A stretch of 64,000 bases of DNA, taken from the NCBI GenBank assembly GCA_008638375.1, contig CM018050.1, positions 30,595,723-30,659,722 of the forward strand. Direction: 5' to 3'. Below, one piece after another: positions 11,080 to 22,921 of this stretch. Within the stretch, counting starts at the first letter, position 1; the number at the start of each line of letters is the position of its first letter. Source of the DNA: Nyssa sinensis. Its lineage: Eukaryota > Streptophyta > Magnoliopsida > Cornales > Nyssaceae. The notes beneath the pieces were generated by a model. That model saw nothing but the letters and a program-made list of their open reading frames with translations, ran no database searches and was not told the DNA's origin. The position numbers and the translations under genes were made by a program.

Positions 11080-11475
11080 GAAAAAAGAGATAACATAAAG
11101 ATATCCAAACCTGGGGGAACTTTTTTTGGTAAATCACTAATTCGATGATGATAAATAGTCGATCAACGAACTCCCAATTACCATCGCCTTCATCATCACC
11201 TTCTTCCTCTCCTTTTGTTATTTTGTCGCCTTTCCCCATCTTATGCAACATTGATTTTGTTTTAGACAAGGGGTTAAATATAGACGTAAAACGTCATTTA
11301 TATAATGTTTGGAAGGCGAACATAGGGTTTCTTTCTTCATCTTTTTTTAAAATGAAATTATGGTATGTTCGGGAGATGGGTACCACCTATTATTTCTAGA
11401 TTTCTATTGGTTTAACTATTGTGTTATAAAAAAATATAGCCGTCCAATGTCAAATTGTCACGCCAACCTTATTTG
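11080..11475 (-). repeat. Duplicated promoter/first-exon-like segment, copy B
   Basis: The minus strand has a TATA box (TATATAAATG, about 11,304-11,296), an ATG at 11239 opening an uninterrupted frame (MGKGDKITKGEEEGDDEGDG...), and a CAG|GTTTGG donor-like site near 11,115. Unlike copy A, the frame stays open to the donor and reads on past it. The match to copy A covers the TATA region, the coding part and the donor, about 870 bases apart. The protein is not recognised and no downstream exon was found. Confidence 0.5.
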
Positions 11476-13149
11476 TCTTCAATTGGAACACTTTTAGTAT
11501 ATATAAGCTCGAAATGACTAGCTAACAGCTATATTTCTTAAATGTTTTCAATATTCATCGACCAACTTGCACCTTGGGCGAATAATTGTGCAATCTGGAT
11601 CAAATTGGTTGACTAATGTGGCTCACTTTTGTCCACTAGAAAAATTCGGTCCTTTAATTTTTGTTTTGGTTGGCCAATGCACGTGTCTTACAATTCACTA
11701 ATTTGACCAAAATGGTTGACTAAGTCGTGCCTAGCACCATTTGTCTAGGCTTATGTGGTGAAGTTATTATTTTAACATCATCATTGTCTTGATTATTTTT
11801 TCGGTGCCTCTAAACTTGTTGTATGTGCTCATTGATTCTCAATATTTTCCTGAACTATATCATACATGCATATTCATGAAATTTGCTAACTTACGTTATC
11901 CTAGTGTTGACTTGTGTTGGTGAAGTAGATTTTCTTGATCCCAAACCCACCTTGAACCTCACCTGGGTCTGCATATTTTTCCTACTTGCCCTTACTTTGT
12001 GTAGTTACTTCACAAACCTTTAACTAGGAATTGGTTACCCAACACCCCTCCCCCCCCCCCCATGCTCCTACCAAGGTCTAACCTCTTTCATTGCCTTGTT
12101 ATTTATCATTTTTTACCATATAAATTTGGAATTCCTTTTTCACTCTCCCATGGCTTACTTAACCATATTTGGATGTGTCTCACTCCATAACCAGGTATCT
12201 TTTAAAAGCCTCCAATGAGGTCTCCAACCATCAAGCCACCCGTTAAGCGAGGAAGTGACTCATAACATATAGAATTTTAGACAATCAAATTTAACCTCAA
12301 ATCTTTACTTGTAAAAAGATATCAACAATAATATCTATCATCTTGGAAATATTTTTTCCCTAAATTCTATTGATTTTGTTAAAGTTGGGCCAATTTAGAG
12401 TGTCACCTTTTCGGTGTCCATGGAGGATTAGTACTTTGTTTCTATACCAAAGGTTTCTACTTTAATATTTTAATTTTCAAAAGAAGTATCACATAATAAA
12501 TGTCCTATTTGGAAGCGTTATTACAAGGTTAAATGTTTCATAATAGTTGTTTGTATTTTAAAATCATGTTAAAAATGAAATAAAAAAAGGCACAAATCTC
12601 TATAATAATGTGGAGAAGCAAGGTTGAAATGTTGGCAATGAATATGATACATGTATGCATGAATATATGGAGCCGAAGGGGGGAAGGGATGACATGACTC
12701 CCTTCACTAGTTTTTCTCTCAATATTTTTCAAAATAGATTGGATGTATGTCGCAAACATTTAAGATGACAATTGAGAAATTTTTTTAAATAGAAGTATAT
12801 TGAAAGGAATCCCAGTCCAACCTAGAATACAACTTACTATGGGTACTTGGTATGAGGTAATTAATGAGAAAAAGTAACATTAAATGATTTTTGAACTTTC
12901 AAGAAAAAACTGCATCTTTTTTTGAAGTCAATATAGGTTTGTTGTAATAGTTTTGTGTTTAAGTGTATATTTGGCTAAAATATCCTTAGATTTTCATTAT
13001 TTATAGGCAAATTATTGTTAATGAGTGTCCTTAGTCACTGGTCAAGGTGTAATTATAGCATCATTAAATTGCATCATTTTGAGTTCTTCATTGAATTAGG
13101 AAACTTTAATGTAAACTTATCTCAATGCATTTAATATTCGCAACATACC
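11476..13149. other. Intergenic, no genes recognised
   Basis: Two similar GGTTGACTAA stretches (about 11,609 and 11,711) contain W-box cores (TTGAC), but without a gene nearby this may be chance. A C-rich tract lies at 12,045-12,061. The rest is AT-rich with no coding frame of interest. Confidence 0.45.
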
Positions 13150-13316
13150 TTCTGATGTGTCATAAATAGAGTATTGCTACATATCTCTAATTTTTATCTT
13201 AGTATGTATCTCCAATCTGATGTGTCATAAAATAGTGGTTTTGAAAATTGTATCATGTGAGGCCCAATACCCCCACATGATGACACATCACATAAGTCCA
13301 AGATACATTTGAGAAT
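13150..13316. mobile_element. MITE-like hairpin
   Basis: ATGTATCTCCAATCTGATG at 13,204-13,222 is mirrored by CACATAAGTCCAAGATACAT at 13,290-13,310, giving a hairpin of about 115 bases. A 19-base direct repeat, TCTGATGTGTCATAAATAG with one inserted base, occurs at about 13,153 and 13,217. Limits and family are uncertain. Confidence 0.45.
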
Positions 13317-13951
13317 AAATAACATCTCTCTCTTTTCTAGAACAAGATAATAAAAAATATACTAGTTCATTGATAAAAAAAAAAATTAATTTTTATTTAC
13401 AATAATATCACATTTTTAGGGTTTGAGGTTTAAGAATGTGTCATTACTTTAAATATTTGAGTATATAAAAGGTTAATTATATGGTTAAGGGTCTTTAGGA
13501 ATTATGATTAGATTTAAGACTAAAGTTTATTTTTTTTAATACCCCCACTGTTATAGTTCATGGTTTTTTGAATTAATCTATATCCTATGATTCAAAAAGT
13601 TTATAGTTATCATTTATGGTTGATTTAAAATTTAAATACTAATATCCTTTTCATGAAATCAAAATAAAATTTAAATATTGATATAACAATAAGGGCATAG
13701 TTGGCAACCTTAATGTAAGGTACAATAATGAGGCCCTAAATTACTCATTTGGGAGTTGTCTATATTAATTAGGACCCACTAGTCTCAAAAACCTCATTAG
13801 TTCAAATAACACAATTAATCGCCTATTAATGACCAACTGGGACTCCTTGTTTCATTTTTTATAACTCATTAAATATAAAAATATATTTTGGTGCCATAGA
13901 CATAATAATTTATAAACATCATTGTAAGAAAAATCTATCATATAAAAAATG

Positions 13952-14098
13952 CAATAATGATAGACATTTCATCTCAATTGTCCCAACATCTCACAAGGAT
14001 GGGACCTACCATTCAAAGGGCCCATTAGTGGGTCCCATCCCTTAAGAGAGGGTGGGTAAAAAGGTAGGACAATTGAAGTGGGACATCTATCTTTATTG
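13952..14098. mobile_element. Foldback MITE, family copy 2
   Basis: It begins CAATAATGATAGACATTTC and its complement begins CAATAAAGATAGATGTCCC. The inverted arms continue through TCAATTGTCC. The centre has GGGACCTACCATTC and GTGGGTCCCATCCC, so nearly the whole 147 bases can pair. No coding potential. A clear target duplication was not found. Confidence 0.75.
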
Positions 14099-14180
14099 TT
14101 TATCCTATTGGTAATAATAAATGTTAGTGGTTTAGACAATGACAGTAAATGCTAGAATTTATTACTATACACATTTTTAT

Positions 14181-14336
14181 CAATAAAGATAGATGTCTCA
14201 CTTGTATAACCCATCTTTTCATGAGGAATGGGACCCACTAGTGGGCCTCATGAATGGTAGTTCCGATTCTTATAAGAGGGTGGACTACAAGGTAGGACAA
14301 TTCAAGTGGAACGTCTATCATTATTGTTTATATACA
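14181..14336. mobile_element. Foldback MITE, family copy 3
   Basis: It starts CAATAAAGATAGATGTCTC and ends TAGACGTTCC-type arm in inverse (…GTCTATCATTATTG). The middle again carries GGGACCCACTAGTGGGCC. TTTAT precedes the left end and follows the right end, a possible 5-base target duplication. Relative to copy 2 the insertion is in opposite orientation, only 82 bases away. Confidence 0.75.
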
Positions 14337-14344
14337 CTTTTCCC

Positions 14345-14995
14345 TAAGAGCTTAGGACATTCGTTAGCAAAATACGTTACAAAAGGCAAATTTTAAAATA
14401 TAAAAATGGTCACGATTTCATGATTACATTAGTTGCGACAATGAGTAAGATTTTTCTTATATTTATAAACAAAATAATAAAGACTGAGAAATTCTCACTC
14501 CCACTTATTTATTTCCAATATACAAAATATACTTTTGGTTATTAAAAGAATTAATTTTTTTAGAGTGCAGGTTTATTAAGGGAGCCTCCACAATAAAAAA
14601 AAAAAAAAAAAGAAGAAGCAAAGTTTGGGTACAAATTTACAATAACTTGATCATAAATATTCAATACTTAATGAGATATCTTGAGTCTTTGCGTTAATGA
14701 TAAAATCAAAATTCAAAAAAAAAAAAATGCATCGGACATTAAATATACCATAATAAATGCCCAAACTTATTATTTGGTTCACGAATTTGACAAATAAAAA
14801 TGAAAATGTTTATTATTATATTCCTTTTTGCTTGAATAAAATTAGAAATTCAGGTTTTGTTCAGTTTGTAAATTTAATGAAAGAAAAGAAAAGGAAAATT
14901 TTTACTTTTGTTTTTATTTTAGTGAAATAAAAATATAAAGAAAATTGTTTCTTCTTTCCCTTTTCTATTTCCTTCCTCAAATCCTAAACTAAACG
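14345..14995 (+). repeat. Dispersed repeat shared with 37,515-38,160, copy A
   Basis: Colinear similarity to 37515-38160 includes GGACATTCGTTAGCAAAATA / GGCATTCATTAGCCAAATAT, AAAATGGTCACGATTTCAT / AAAATGGTCAAAATTTCAT, GGGAGCC(T/C)C, and ACTTATT(A/G)TTTGGTTCA. It is non-coding. It is probably an old transposon fragment of unknown class. Confidence 0.65.
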
Positions 14996-15039
14996 AAACT
15001 TATGGGAACTGCTATTTAAAATCCATAAAAAGAAACTTG

Positions 15040-15325
15040 AAGTTCTCGATTTTCTTTAATTATAAAGTATTTTTCTCAATGAAATTAACGTAACTCTAAA
15101 GTAGTTAGACTGCTAGGACTTCTAACCGATTTCATTGATGAATTACAGTTTTATGGTTTGGTTTAAGCTTGAAATTTGTTTGAAACCGCTTTTGTATTCC
15201 AATTCTAATTTAATGAAACTGCATACAACTTTTTTTGGGAATTAAATCAAACTAATCAAGTCGAATATAAATTGTGAAGTGATGGGGGAAAGACAATTAA
15301 ACTACAAACACACAGGTACATTTTA
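15040..15325 (+). repeat. Dispersed repeat, copy B (partner at 8,800)
   Basis: See the partner at 8800-9105. This copy ends about 20 bases before the LTR that begins at 15346. Confidence 0.7.
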
Positions 15326-15345
15326 GTAAATTTTCTCTGACAAGC

Positions 15346-17474
15346 TGTAACGCCTCGAGCCCTGAGGATCCAAAGTGACATCCACACCATCACTTTTAAT
15401 GAGCTAAGTAAGGATACCCTAAGTAGGCGTAGGAATTAGCAATTCAAGTTTACATTACCTTTGAGAGGCTAACACCTCATGAAAATAGGTCAATTAGGGG
15501 AAAGAAAAAAGGAAAAATATAATAAAAGTAAAAAATCAAGGTGCATCACTTTATGTGCCAATTGGCATATAGAGAAGGGTGTTTCGGACCTCTATATGTC
15601 GATTGGTCATCTCGCAGTGCTGATTGGCACAAGGGTCCCTGCACTCTTACTCCGAATTGTTTTAGCCAGTTAAGCCTTTCTATGGTCAACTGTTTTACTT
15701 GTTCTTTTCCCCTTTCAAATCTATAATTTATTCCATTTATTCATTCATGTTTAGATGTCTAAGGTCATGCATTCATCATTCTCATGGAAATAAACTTCCC
15801 TCACATGGGAATGTCAACATTCAGACATTTTATCATCTATCAAGCATTCACCATTTTGATCAAAGTTGAGTTAAGAGGTTACAAACTTTCATGTATTACG
15901 TACATTATACAAGTTAAGTTTTACAAAAGACGTGGCACCATAAACATTGGCCATTCACAAACAAAATTAAAACGCCAAAAGAAGGCATAGACATGCCAAT
16001 ATATAGATGAAGGAGTCCAAAAATGCCCAAAATGAAGTCTCCCATGAAAGCATCATGTCAGTCCATCAACCTTGCATCCATTCCTTGCCACTTCCTGTGT
16101 CTAGTAGAGGTCAATACAACTACCCTAGTAGGACATCTAACATAAGAAAAAATAAGTGGTGGCTTATGTAGGTAAGGGAAGGTGTCATGTCACGCAAATG
16201 GCAAACAAGACATGCATAATGAAGTAACATAAAAAAAATATCCATAAAGCAATTATATGCATATACAAACATGGGCTTGTGCAAAGAGAGAAACATTTAT
16301 CATGATGTATTAACTCAAAAAAATGAGGAATGAAGGTCTCACTCATTTCCCTCATCTTTACCTAGTTTCCATTCAAAACGAGTCACTCTTCAATGACTAC
16401 CTAGCGGTCCTTGTTAAGCCTAAGTGTTTTACAAATTACTAACCCAATGCATACAAATGACCACTCGTACGGGTTTACGGCTCGCCAATGGATGGGAGAC
16501 ACAATCTCGATCACCAATAAAACCCTAGGTGAAACAAAATCTCACCACACTTAAGAGCACACTAAAGATGCAACTCTCTTTCCGTCTATTCCCATTTCAA
16601 ATCCAAGGCATCTTCATTAAACAAGCTCAAAATTTTCCCAATTTAACTTCCTTTTCACAAATATGGTAGCATAGATAAAATTGGCACACAAGATATCAAG
16701 ATACATGTCTAGAAAATCACATAAGCAATTTCACAAACACATGGTAGACATTCCTAACTTTCAAACACAAATACAAGATCGCTCACATTAATAATCACAA
16801 CCAAGTAAGAAAATTGGACCATGACCATGTTAATAGAAGAGATTCTACTACAATGAACAATATTTAAAGGAGAAAACATCACATAATATGGTATACACAA
16901 TTTATTCAACATATGGATCCTATAACATGCATTCACTATACATGCATCATGTAATAATGAAAAGGATAACACAATTCTTCCTAGACACCTATTTTTTATG
17001 TAAGTTAGAAGCCTTACCTCTAATTTCTTGATACTTGTAGAAACCCTTGTGATTTTGGTGAACTTGTTGTAGTTTTTCACAAACCCTAACTTCGAGTGAT
17101 GTTTTGTGAGAGGAATGGAGTCTTGTTCTTCAATCTTCAAGGAATGCTAGAGAAGGGTGAAGATTTGGACAATTTTCCAACAAGCCTTAGGTTTTTCCCA
17201 TTCTTCCCCTATGTCTCTCTTTCTCGTCTCTCCTTCTTCACGTGAATATGTGTGTGTGTGTGTATTTGTGTGGTCTTGGGGTAAATTCCTCCTTTTTCCC
17301 CTCCTCATTTTATGTCCCTTATTCGATTCTTTAGTCCTTTTTAGTCTTTTCCCTAAGTCTAGAATCATTAAGTTGGAATAATCTAGTTATATTGTAACCC
17401 ATCTTAAATTATGTAACCACATTGTATAGTTTTATTCATGAATTTATAATTTAATAAAATCTCATTTCTTTACA
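15346..17474 (-). mobile_element. 3' LTR of a Tekay/Del-like chromovirus
   Basis: On the minus strand it starts TGTAAAGAAATGAG directly after a polypurine tract and ends GGGCTCGAGGCGTTACA, so it runs TG...CA over about 2.13 kb, a length typical of Tekay/Del LTRs. A 128-codon minus-strand frame inside it (16,754-17,140) has no family motif and is taken as chance. A GT repeat lies near 17,250. The matching 5' LTR is not in the window because the element is cut at 20,226. Confidence 0.8.
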
Positions 17475-17487
17475 TCCCTCCCTCCTA
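17475..17487 (-). other. Polypurine tract
   Basis: The minus strand reads TAGGAGGGAGGGA immediately before the LTR start TGTAAAG, the expected second-strand primer site. Confidence 0.8.
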
Positions 17488-20222
17488 GAAAAAATTCAGC
17501 CTCGAAATTTAGTAATACCTTCGTTAAAGAACAAATTGGGGTATTTAGTGCGAAGCTTATCCTTATGCTCCTAAGAACAAATTGGCCTTTTCGAGACCAT
17601 GATGTTGCCATAGGACTTTAACCAGACAAATAATCTTTCCCCGCAAGACTTGTTCCTTAATGTCCAAGAACCAAATCAAATGTTCCTCATAATACATGTT
17701 GCTCTCAATAGCCAACTCTGTCTAATTTAATATATGCGAAGGATCAGGCTAATACTTTCGAAGCATTGACCTGTGGAACAAATAATGAACCTCTGACAAT
17801 CATGGTGGTAACGCAAATTGGTAGGAAACTTTCCCTATTCTTTTAAGAATCTCGAATAGCCCGATATATCTTGTTGTTCTCGTTCTTTCTCATCCAAATC
17901 TAGCTAAGCCCTTCCGTGGTGCTACCTTAAGAAATACGTGATCTCTCATTCCAAAGGCTAGAGGTGTGCGCCTCTTGTCTGGGTAACTTTTCTGTCTACT
18001 TTGTGTTGTGAGCAATCACTATCGAATGATCTTTATCTTTTCGGTAGTTTCTCAAACCAAGTCTAGACCCAAAACTATGGCATCCCCAACTTAGGTCTAA
18101 CAAATAGGTGATCAACAAGGTCTACCATAGATGGCATTGAATGGCAATATCTCAATGCTCGCTTGATAACTATTGTTGTATGCAAACTCTACAAGTGACA
18201 AATAATCCTCCCAACTGCCCTGAAGTCCATTACGCAAGCACGTAAAATATCCTCCAAGGTTTGAATAGTGTGCTTGGAATAGATGTCTATCTGTGGATGA
18301 AAAGTGGTACTAAAGGATAACTCGGTACCCAAGGTCACCTACAAACTCTACCAAAAATGAGCTATGAACCGTGCATCCCTAGCTAAAGCAATGGATACAT
18401 GAATCTCATATAGATGGGCGATCTCTCGTATATACATGCGACTAAGTGTCTCCACTAAATCTGTAATCTGGATGGGTAGAAGGTGCAAAAAAAATTTCAA
18501 TTGATCCATAACAACCTAAATAGCATTATATCCCCATGGTGATCTACGTAATTCAGATATAAAATCCATAGTGATATGCTCCCATTTTCACTTGGCAACT
18601 AGAAACGGTTGAAGCAATCCTGTAGGTCGTTGATGTTCAGCCTTAACCTACTGACATGTCAAACATTACTAACAAATCCTGCCATGTCGATCTTCATACC
18701 CTTCCACCAGTACTGCTTGCGAAGATTATGATATATCTTCGTGCCCTATGGGTAAACTACTATTCTTGAATGATGAAATCATGCATAACATCCTCGTAGA
18801 AAGGTTGTAGAACATAAATTCGGTCATGAAATCTCAAGCCCTAGTCAGTGTAGAGTGTCCAACCCTCGACTGTATCGCCACTAGTGATGCGAGTATGAAA
18901 CGACCTCTGTTTGGGGATCTTGTAATTGTGTATCAATCACTAGGCTAAGCAAGCTAGGGTGTACAACAACATAGAATAACATAATTGTCCCATCAGTCTC
19001 ATCAAGACATAGGTCATACTCTAATACTACCTCTAACATTTCTCATTCATGAATTAGTATACTAGACAAGTTCCCTCGAGATCTCCAACTAAGTGCATTG
19101 GCCATGACGTTGGACTTTCCTAGATGATACTGTAACTCAAAATTATAATCTTTCATGTACTTCATCCATTGCCTCTGTCTTAAGTTTGAGTCTTTATGCG
19201 AGAAAATCTACATAAGGCTCTTATGGTTGGAAAAGACCTCGAATCTCTCCCGATAAAGGTAATGTTGCCAACTTTTCAATGCAAAGACAATGACAGCTAA
19301 CTCCAAATCATGTGTCGGGTAGTTCCTCTCATGAGGTTTCAGTTGTCGTAAACCATATGCTACCATATTTCCTTGCTGCATGAGCACACAACCTAATCTA
19401 TCTCGTGAAACATTACAATAAATGACATATTTCACTCCACTCTCAGGAATGGTAAGGACCGATGTCATGGTAAGGCGAGTCTTTAATTCTTAGAAAGATC
19501 GCTCACAAGCATCATCTCATATAAATCGAACCCCTTTTCTCGTGAGCCTTGTCATAAGTATACCCAAATATGAAAATCCCTCGACGAATCTGCATTAGTA
19601 TCCCGTTAAGACCAAGAAACTACGGATCTCAAACGCATTCTTTGATCTTTCCCAAGTTGTAACAACTTCAACTTTAGACAGGATTTGTGGATAACTCTTG
19701 TTGTGAAATGACATTTCCAAGAAACTTTACTTTCGCTGACCATAACCTACATTTCTCAAATTTGGCATGCAACTAGTGTTCTTGCCAGGTTTGTGAGGTA
19801 ATGTAGAGATGTTCCTCATGCTTCTCTCTAGAAGGTGAGTAAATAAGAATATCTTCAACAAAAAGGATAATAAAGGCATCAAGGTATTGTCAAATGATAT
19901 GGTTAATCAAGTTTATCAATGCAACTTAAGGGTTTGTCAACCCAAATGGCATAACCAAGTACTCATATTTGTCGTATCGTGTGTGGAAAGGAAGTTTTTG
20001 GATTATTCTCCTCCTTCGTCCTCAACTGATGATATCCTAGTCGCAATTTGATTTTAGAGAAGTAAATAGATCCTCTCAACTGATCAAACAAGTCATCAAT
20101 GAGCAACAAATGGTGTTTGTTGTTCATGGTTACCTGATTAAGCCTACCATAGTCAATGCAAAGCCGAAGTGATCCATCCCCCTTCTTTGCAAAGAGGATC
20201 GATGCTCCTCATGGTGATGTGC
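17488..20222 (-). pseudogene. Decayed chromovirus pol: RT - RNase H - integrase - chromodomain
   Basis: The minus strand decodes in shifting frames to the Ty3/gypsy pol order. RT begins [20 protein letters not shown] at 20,222 and continues with [12 protein letters not shown] and LRLGYHQLR. The RNase H frame 19,468-19,208 holds [18 protein letters not shown], then [18 protein letters not shown]. The integrase zinc-binding region is near 18,730-18,620 (QYWWKGMKIDMAGFVSNV). A C-terminal chromodomain near 17,690-17,600 (LDIKEQVLRGKI, LVKVLWQHHG) places it among chromoviruses. Many frameshifts and stops make it non-functional. RT lacks its N-terminal third because the LTR at 20,227 cuts it. Confidence 0.85.
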
Positions 20223-20226
20223 TAAG

Positions 20227-21121
20227 TGTCACACCCTAAAACTGATGAGGCCCTGGAGTGAGGTGCGTGACCTCATTTCAAGTCACCTAAAAATAAGATA
20301 GTTGGATATAAATGAGTTCAAATACCCTTATTCATGTTAAAAAGTCCAAAAGAGGCAAATCGAGTGGCAAAAAGTCGATTTGGAAGTAAAACCGTCAAAA
20401 AAAGTAAAGAGGTGGCATGCCTAGTGTTTTTCTCACTAGGGGCATTTTGGTCATTCCACACATCTTAGGCTTTCAAGGATATTTTGGTAATTTCTAGTGT
20501 TTCTCAACACCCTTTAGGGGTATTTTGGTAAATTCTAGATATTCTAATTTTTTATGGGTATTTTTGTAATTTTGGAGGGCATTTTGGTACTTTTGGCATA
20601 ATCCTACCCCTGATAGGCCAGTTCGGTCATCTATGGGCATTTATGTAATTTTTATGCCATTTTACCCAATTAGGGGTAATTTGGTAAATTTAGCCCTTAA
20701 GGACAATTTGGGCTTTTTTATGCCTCTTGGGGTCATTTATGTAATTTCTATGTCCCAAAATCCTCTACCGAATTAGGGACGAATTGATAAATGTGAGTGA
20801 CATTTATTGCCTTTATTATTCCTTAAAAATTGTCTTTTTTTTGTGCATTGATACTTTCCTTTACTGTCCCGCCTTATTTGTCCACTAAGACTTGCCATTA
20901 TCATTCTTAGGAGTTTCTTTTGTAGGTCTAAAGGAATTACCTTTCTTGTGTAATAAAATTTACCAATCTTGTTTGTTTGCACCACAAGGTTTAATCTAAG
21001 CCTTCCATATATGAGATTGATTGTGAGCTATTAGATCAAAACTCCATATTTGCCTATAAATAAAGCCCCTTGGTCACCAAGAAAGGGACTTAAAATCTAA
21101 GAGCCATAATGCTGCTATAAT

Positions 21122-21166
<45 letters not shown>

Positions 21167-22131
21167 ATTTCTTGGAGTTTTGTCAAACACAAGCTAAAGT
21201 TCTGCCTAGCACAAGTCGTAACACCGCATAAGTGGTGATCCAAAGTCAAAGAGTTCAAGTCAAAGTGTTGTCTGATTCATCGCAAATAATCAAGTACGCT
21301 TCCTAAACCTTTTTCTCTTTTTTTTTTACCCAATTCAACATATTCTATCACTTTTGACAGAATGAATTGAATTGGAGAATAAAGTTGGCTCGGATTCCAT
21401 TATCTAAACGGATATGTAGGAAGCCTTCAAGCCTAAACCCATTCATTCTCTTTCATTTTCTTGTCTTATTATTTTATTTAATTTTTTCATTCTCGCTCCA
21501 TACTTTCTTACCCGAGTCACCATCTGTTATCCTCATTTGATAGAAATGAGTGAGAGGTGTTAGCCCGTCACCTCGCCTTGCCTCACCTCACCTCATTTTC
21601 TCATTGAAGGGAGTGAGGGTAACCTATCGTCTTTATGACTATTAATAGAAGCAAGTGATGGGCATTCTTCAAGCTTTCTTTTTTTATTTTGTTTTACTTA
21701 TTCGTGCAAGCATTATTCTCTCCCTTATTCTTTCTTTCTCATGTTGGGCAATAAAAGCCTTGTAAATAAACACTAGAGGCCGGTCTATGCGAATTGAGTG
21801 GGATGGGTGCCTAACACTTTCCCATCCCGTACCTTAGCTCCCGAACTTAGAATTCTTTGGTTTATTGTAAACTAGTTTGCTTCATTTCATAACCCATGTC
21901 AAGGGGTTTAGAATGTAATTAGGACCAAAAGCAATGTTATTTTTTATTTCGTTTACTAATTTCTTTACATGTATTGTCCATGGGTTGTGATCAGGTTTGT
22001 TTATTATTTACATAAAACAAGCTAGCAACTCATCTTTCTCTTTCACATGCATAATTCAAGGTGTTCCCTCCCACATTCAATGAGGGGATAGAGGGGATAG
22101 TCGTGTTTTTCTAGCAATGACACTCACAAAA
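20227..22131 (+). mobile_element. LTR (possibly solo) of a plus-oriented gypsy element inserted in the chromovirus RT
   Basis: It starts TGTCACACCCTAAAACTG exactly where the minus-strand RT stops reading. A TATA box (TATAAATA) sits at 21,055-21,062, followed by a CT microsatellite leader. Near 21,780-21,850 is a GGCCGGTC...GGTGCCTAACAC...CCCGTACC...CTCCCGAAC block that I associate with Ogre/Tat-type gypsy LTRs. The right end is not resolved: ACACTC near 22,131 is a guess. I could not find the RT resuming beyond it, so the flanking site may be deleted. Confidence 0.55.
21123..21163. repeat. CT microsatellite in the LTR leader
   Basis: About twenty consecutive CT units lie 60 bases downstream of the LTR TATA box. 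Confidence 0.9.
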
Positions 22132-22921
22132 TCCCCAATAAGATCTCTGGGTACTATTAGGGTCCAAACCCCTTTCAAAAGCCAAGCCAAAACTAAATCT
22201 CAAACTGTGTTATGCCAATATATTCAATATGCCACACAATGTCTGTACGCATAAAAAACCCACAAGTATCACCAATTATTCATTTACACTCCATGTGATC
22301 AAACACATAATATAAGAGTCCACTAAGAGTCATATTATCTTCCAGTATCAAGAAACTATCACATATGCTCACTCATGTAGTCATACTATATCAGTAGCAT
22401 GTATACATCTAGTAATAAGTATAATAGTCAAGCTACATGAATCCAAGGGTAAGTCTATAATGTAAGCCAATCAATGTTAGATACCAATCCTAGTCATCAC
22501 CAGACAATAAGGAGACACTACTTGTGTTATGCATTAATTATCTTATATATTCATTATTTATCTTTCTAGGCCACTTTGGCCTTTAATCTTTAGGTTTCAT
22601 ATGCACTCTAAATGTTTTTAGGGTTAATTATACATTAACCTATGCACAAAGTCCGTCTACCCAAACGAATGTTAAAATGTGTCCCTGGACCTAAAAAATC
22701 CTTAGAAAGTCCTTTCTCGACCATTCAGTATCATTTGAGTATCTTTTAAACTTATAAGGATATTTTGGTAATTTTATCAAACTACTTTCACGTTAGTTGA
22801 GACCCTATCTCATCAAACGGACATTGGAAACAAATTTAGAATATCCAAAAATCCTAAGGTATGTCTTTTTACATTTTATTAACTCTTTTAGGCATCTCAT
22901 TTATGCCTAGGGGAATTACCA
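22132..22921. other. Unclassified, probably TE-derived
   Basis: No coding frame or recognisable family. The composition resembles the non-coding parts of neighbouring LTRs. Confidence 0.35.

Noticed and set aside
11607..11720. W-box pair as a real promoter element
   Set aside because: No gene starts nearby. TTGAC is frequent by chance.
16754..17140. 128-codon minus-strand frame as a gene
   Set aside because: It lies wholly inside a chromovirus LTR, has no motif, no promoter arrangement and AT-rich codon use.
22323..22327. CTAAG as the right target duplication of the LTR at 20,227
   Set aside because: The sequence beyond it does not continue the interrupted RT, and the LTR would end in an unconvincing GAGTCCA.
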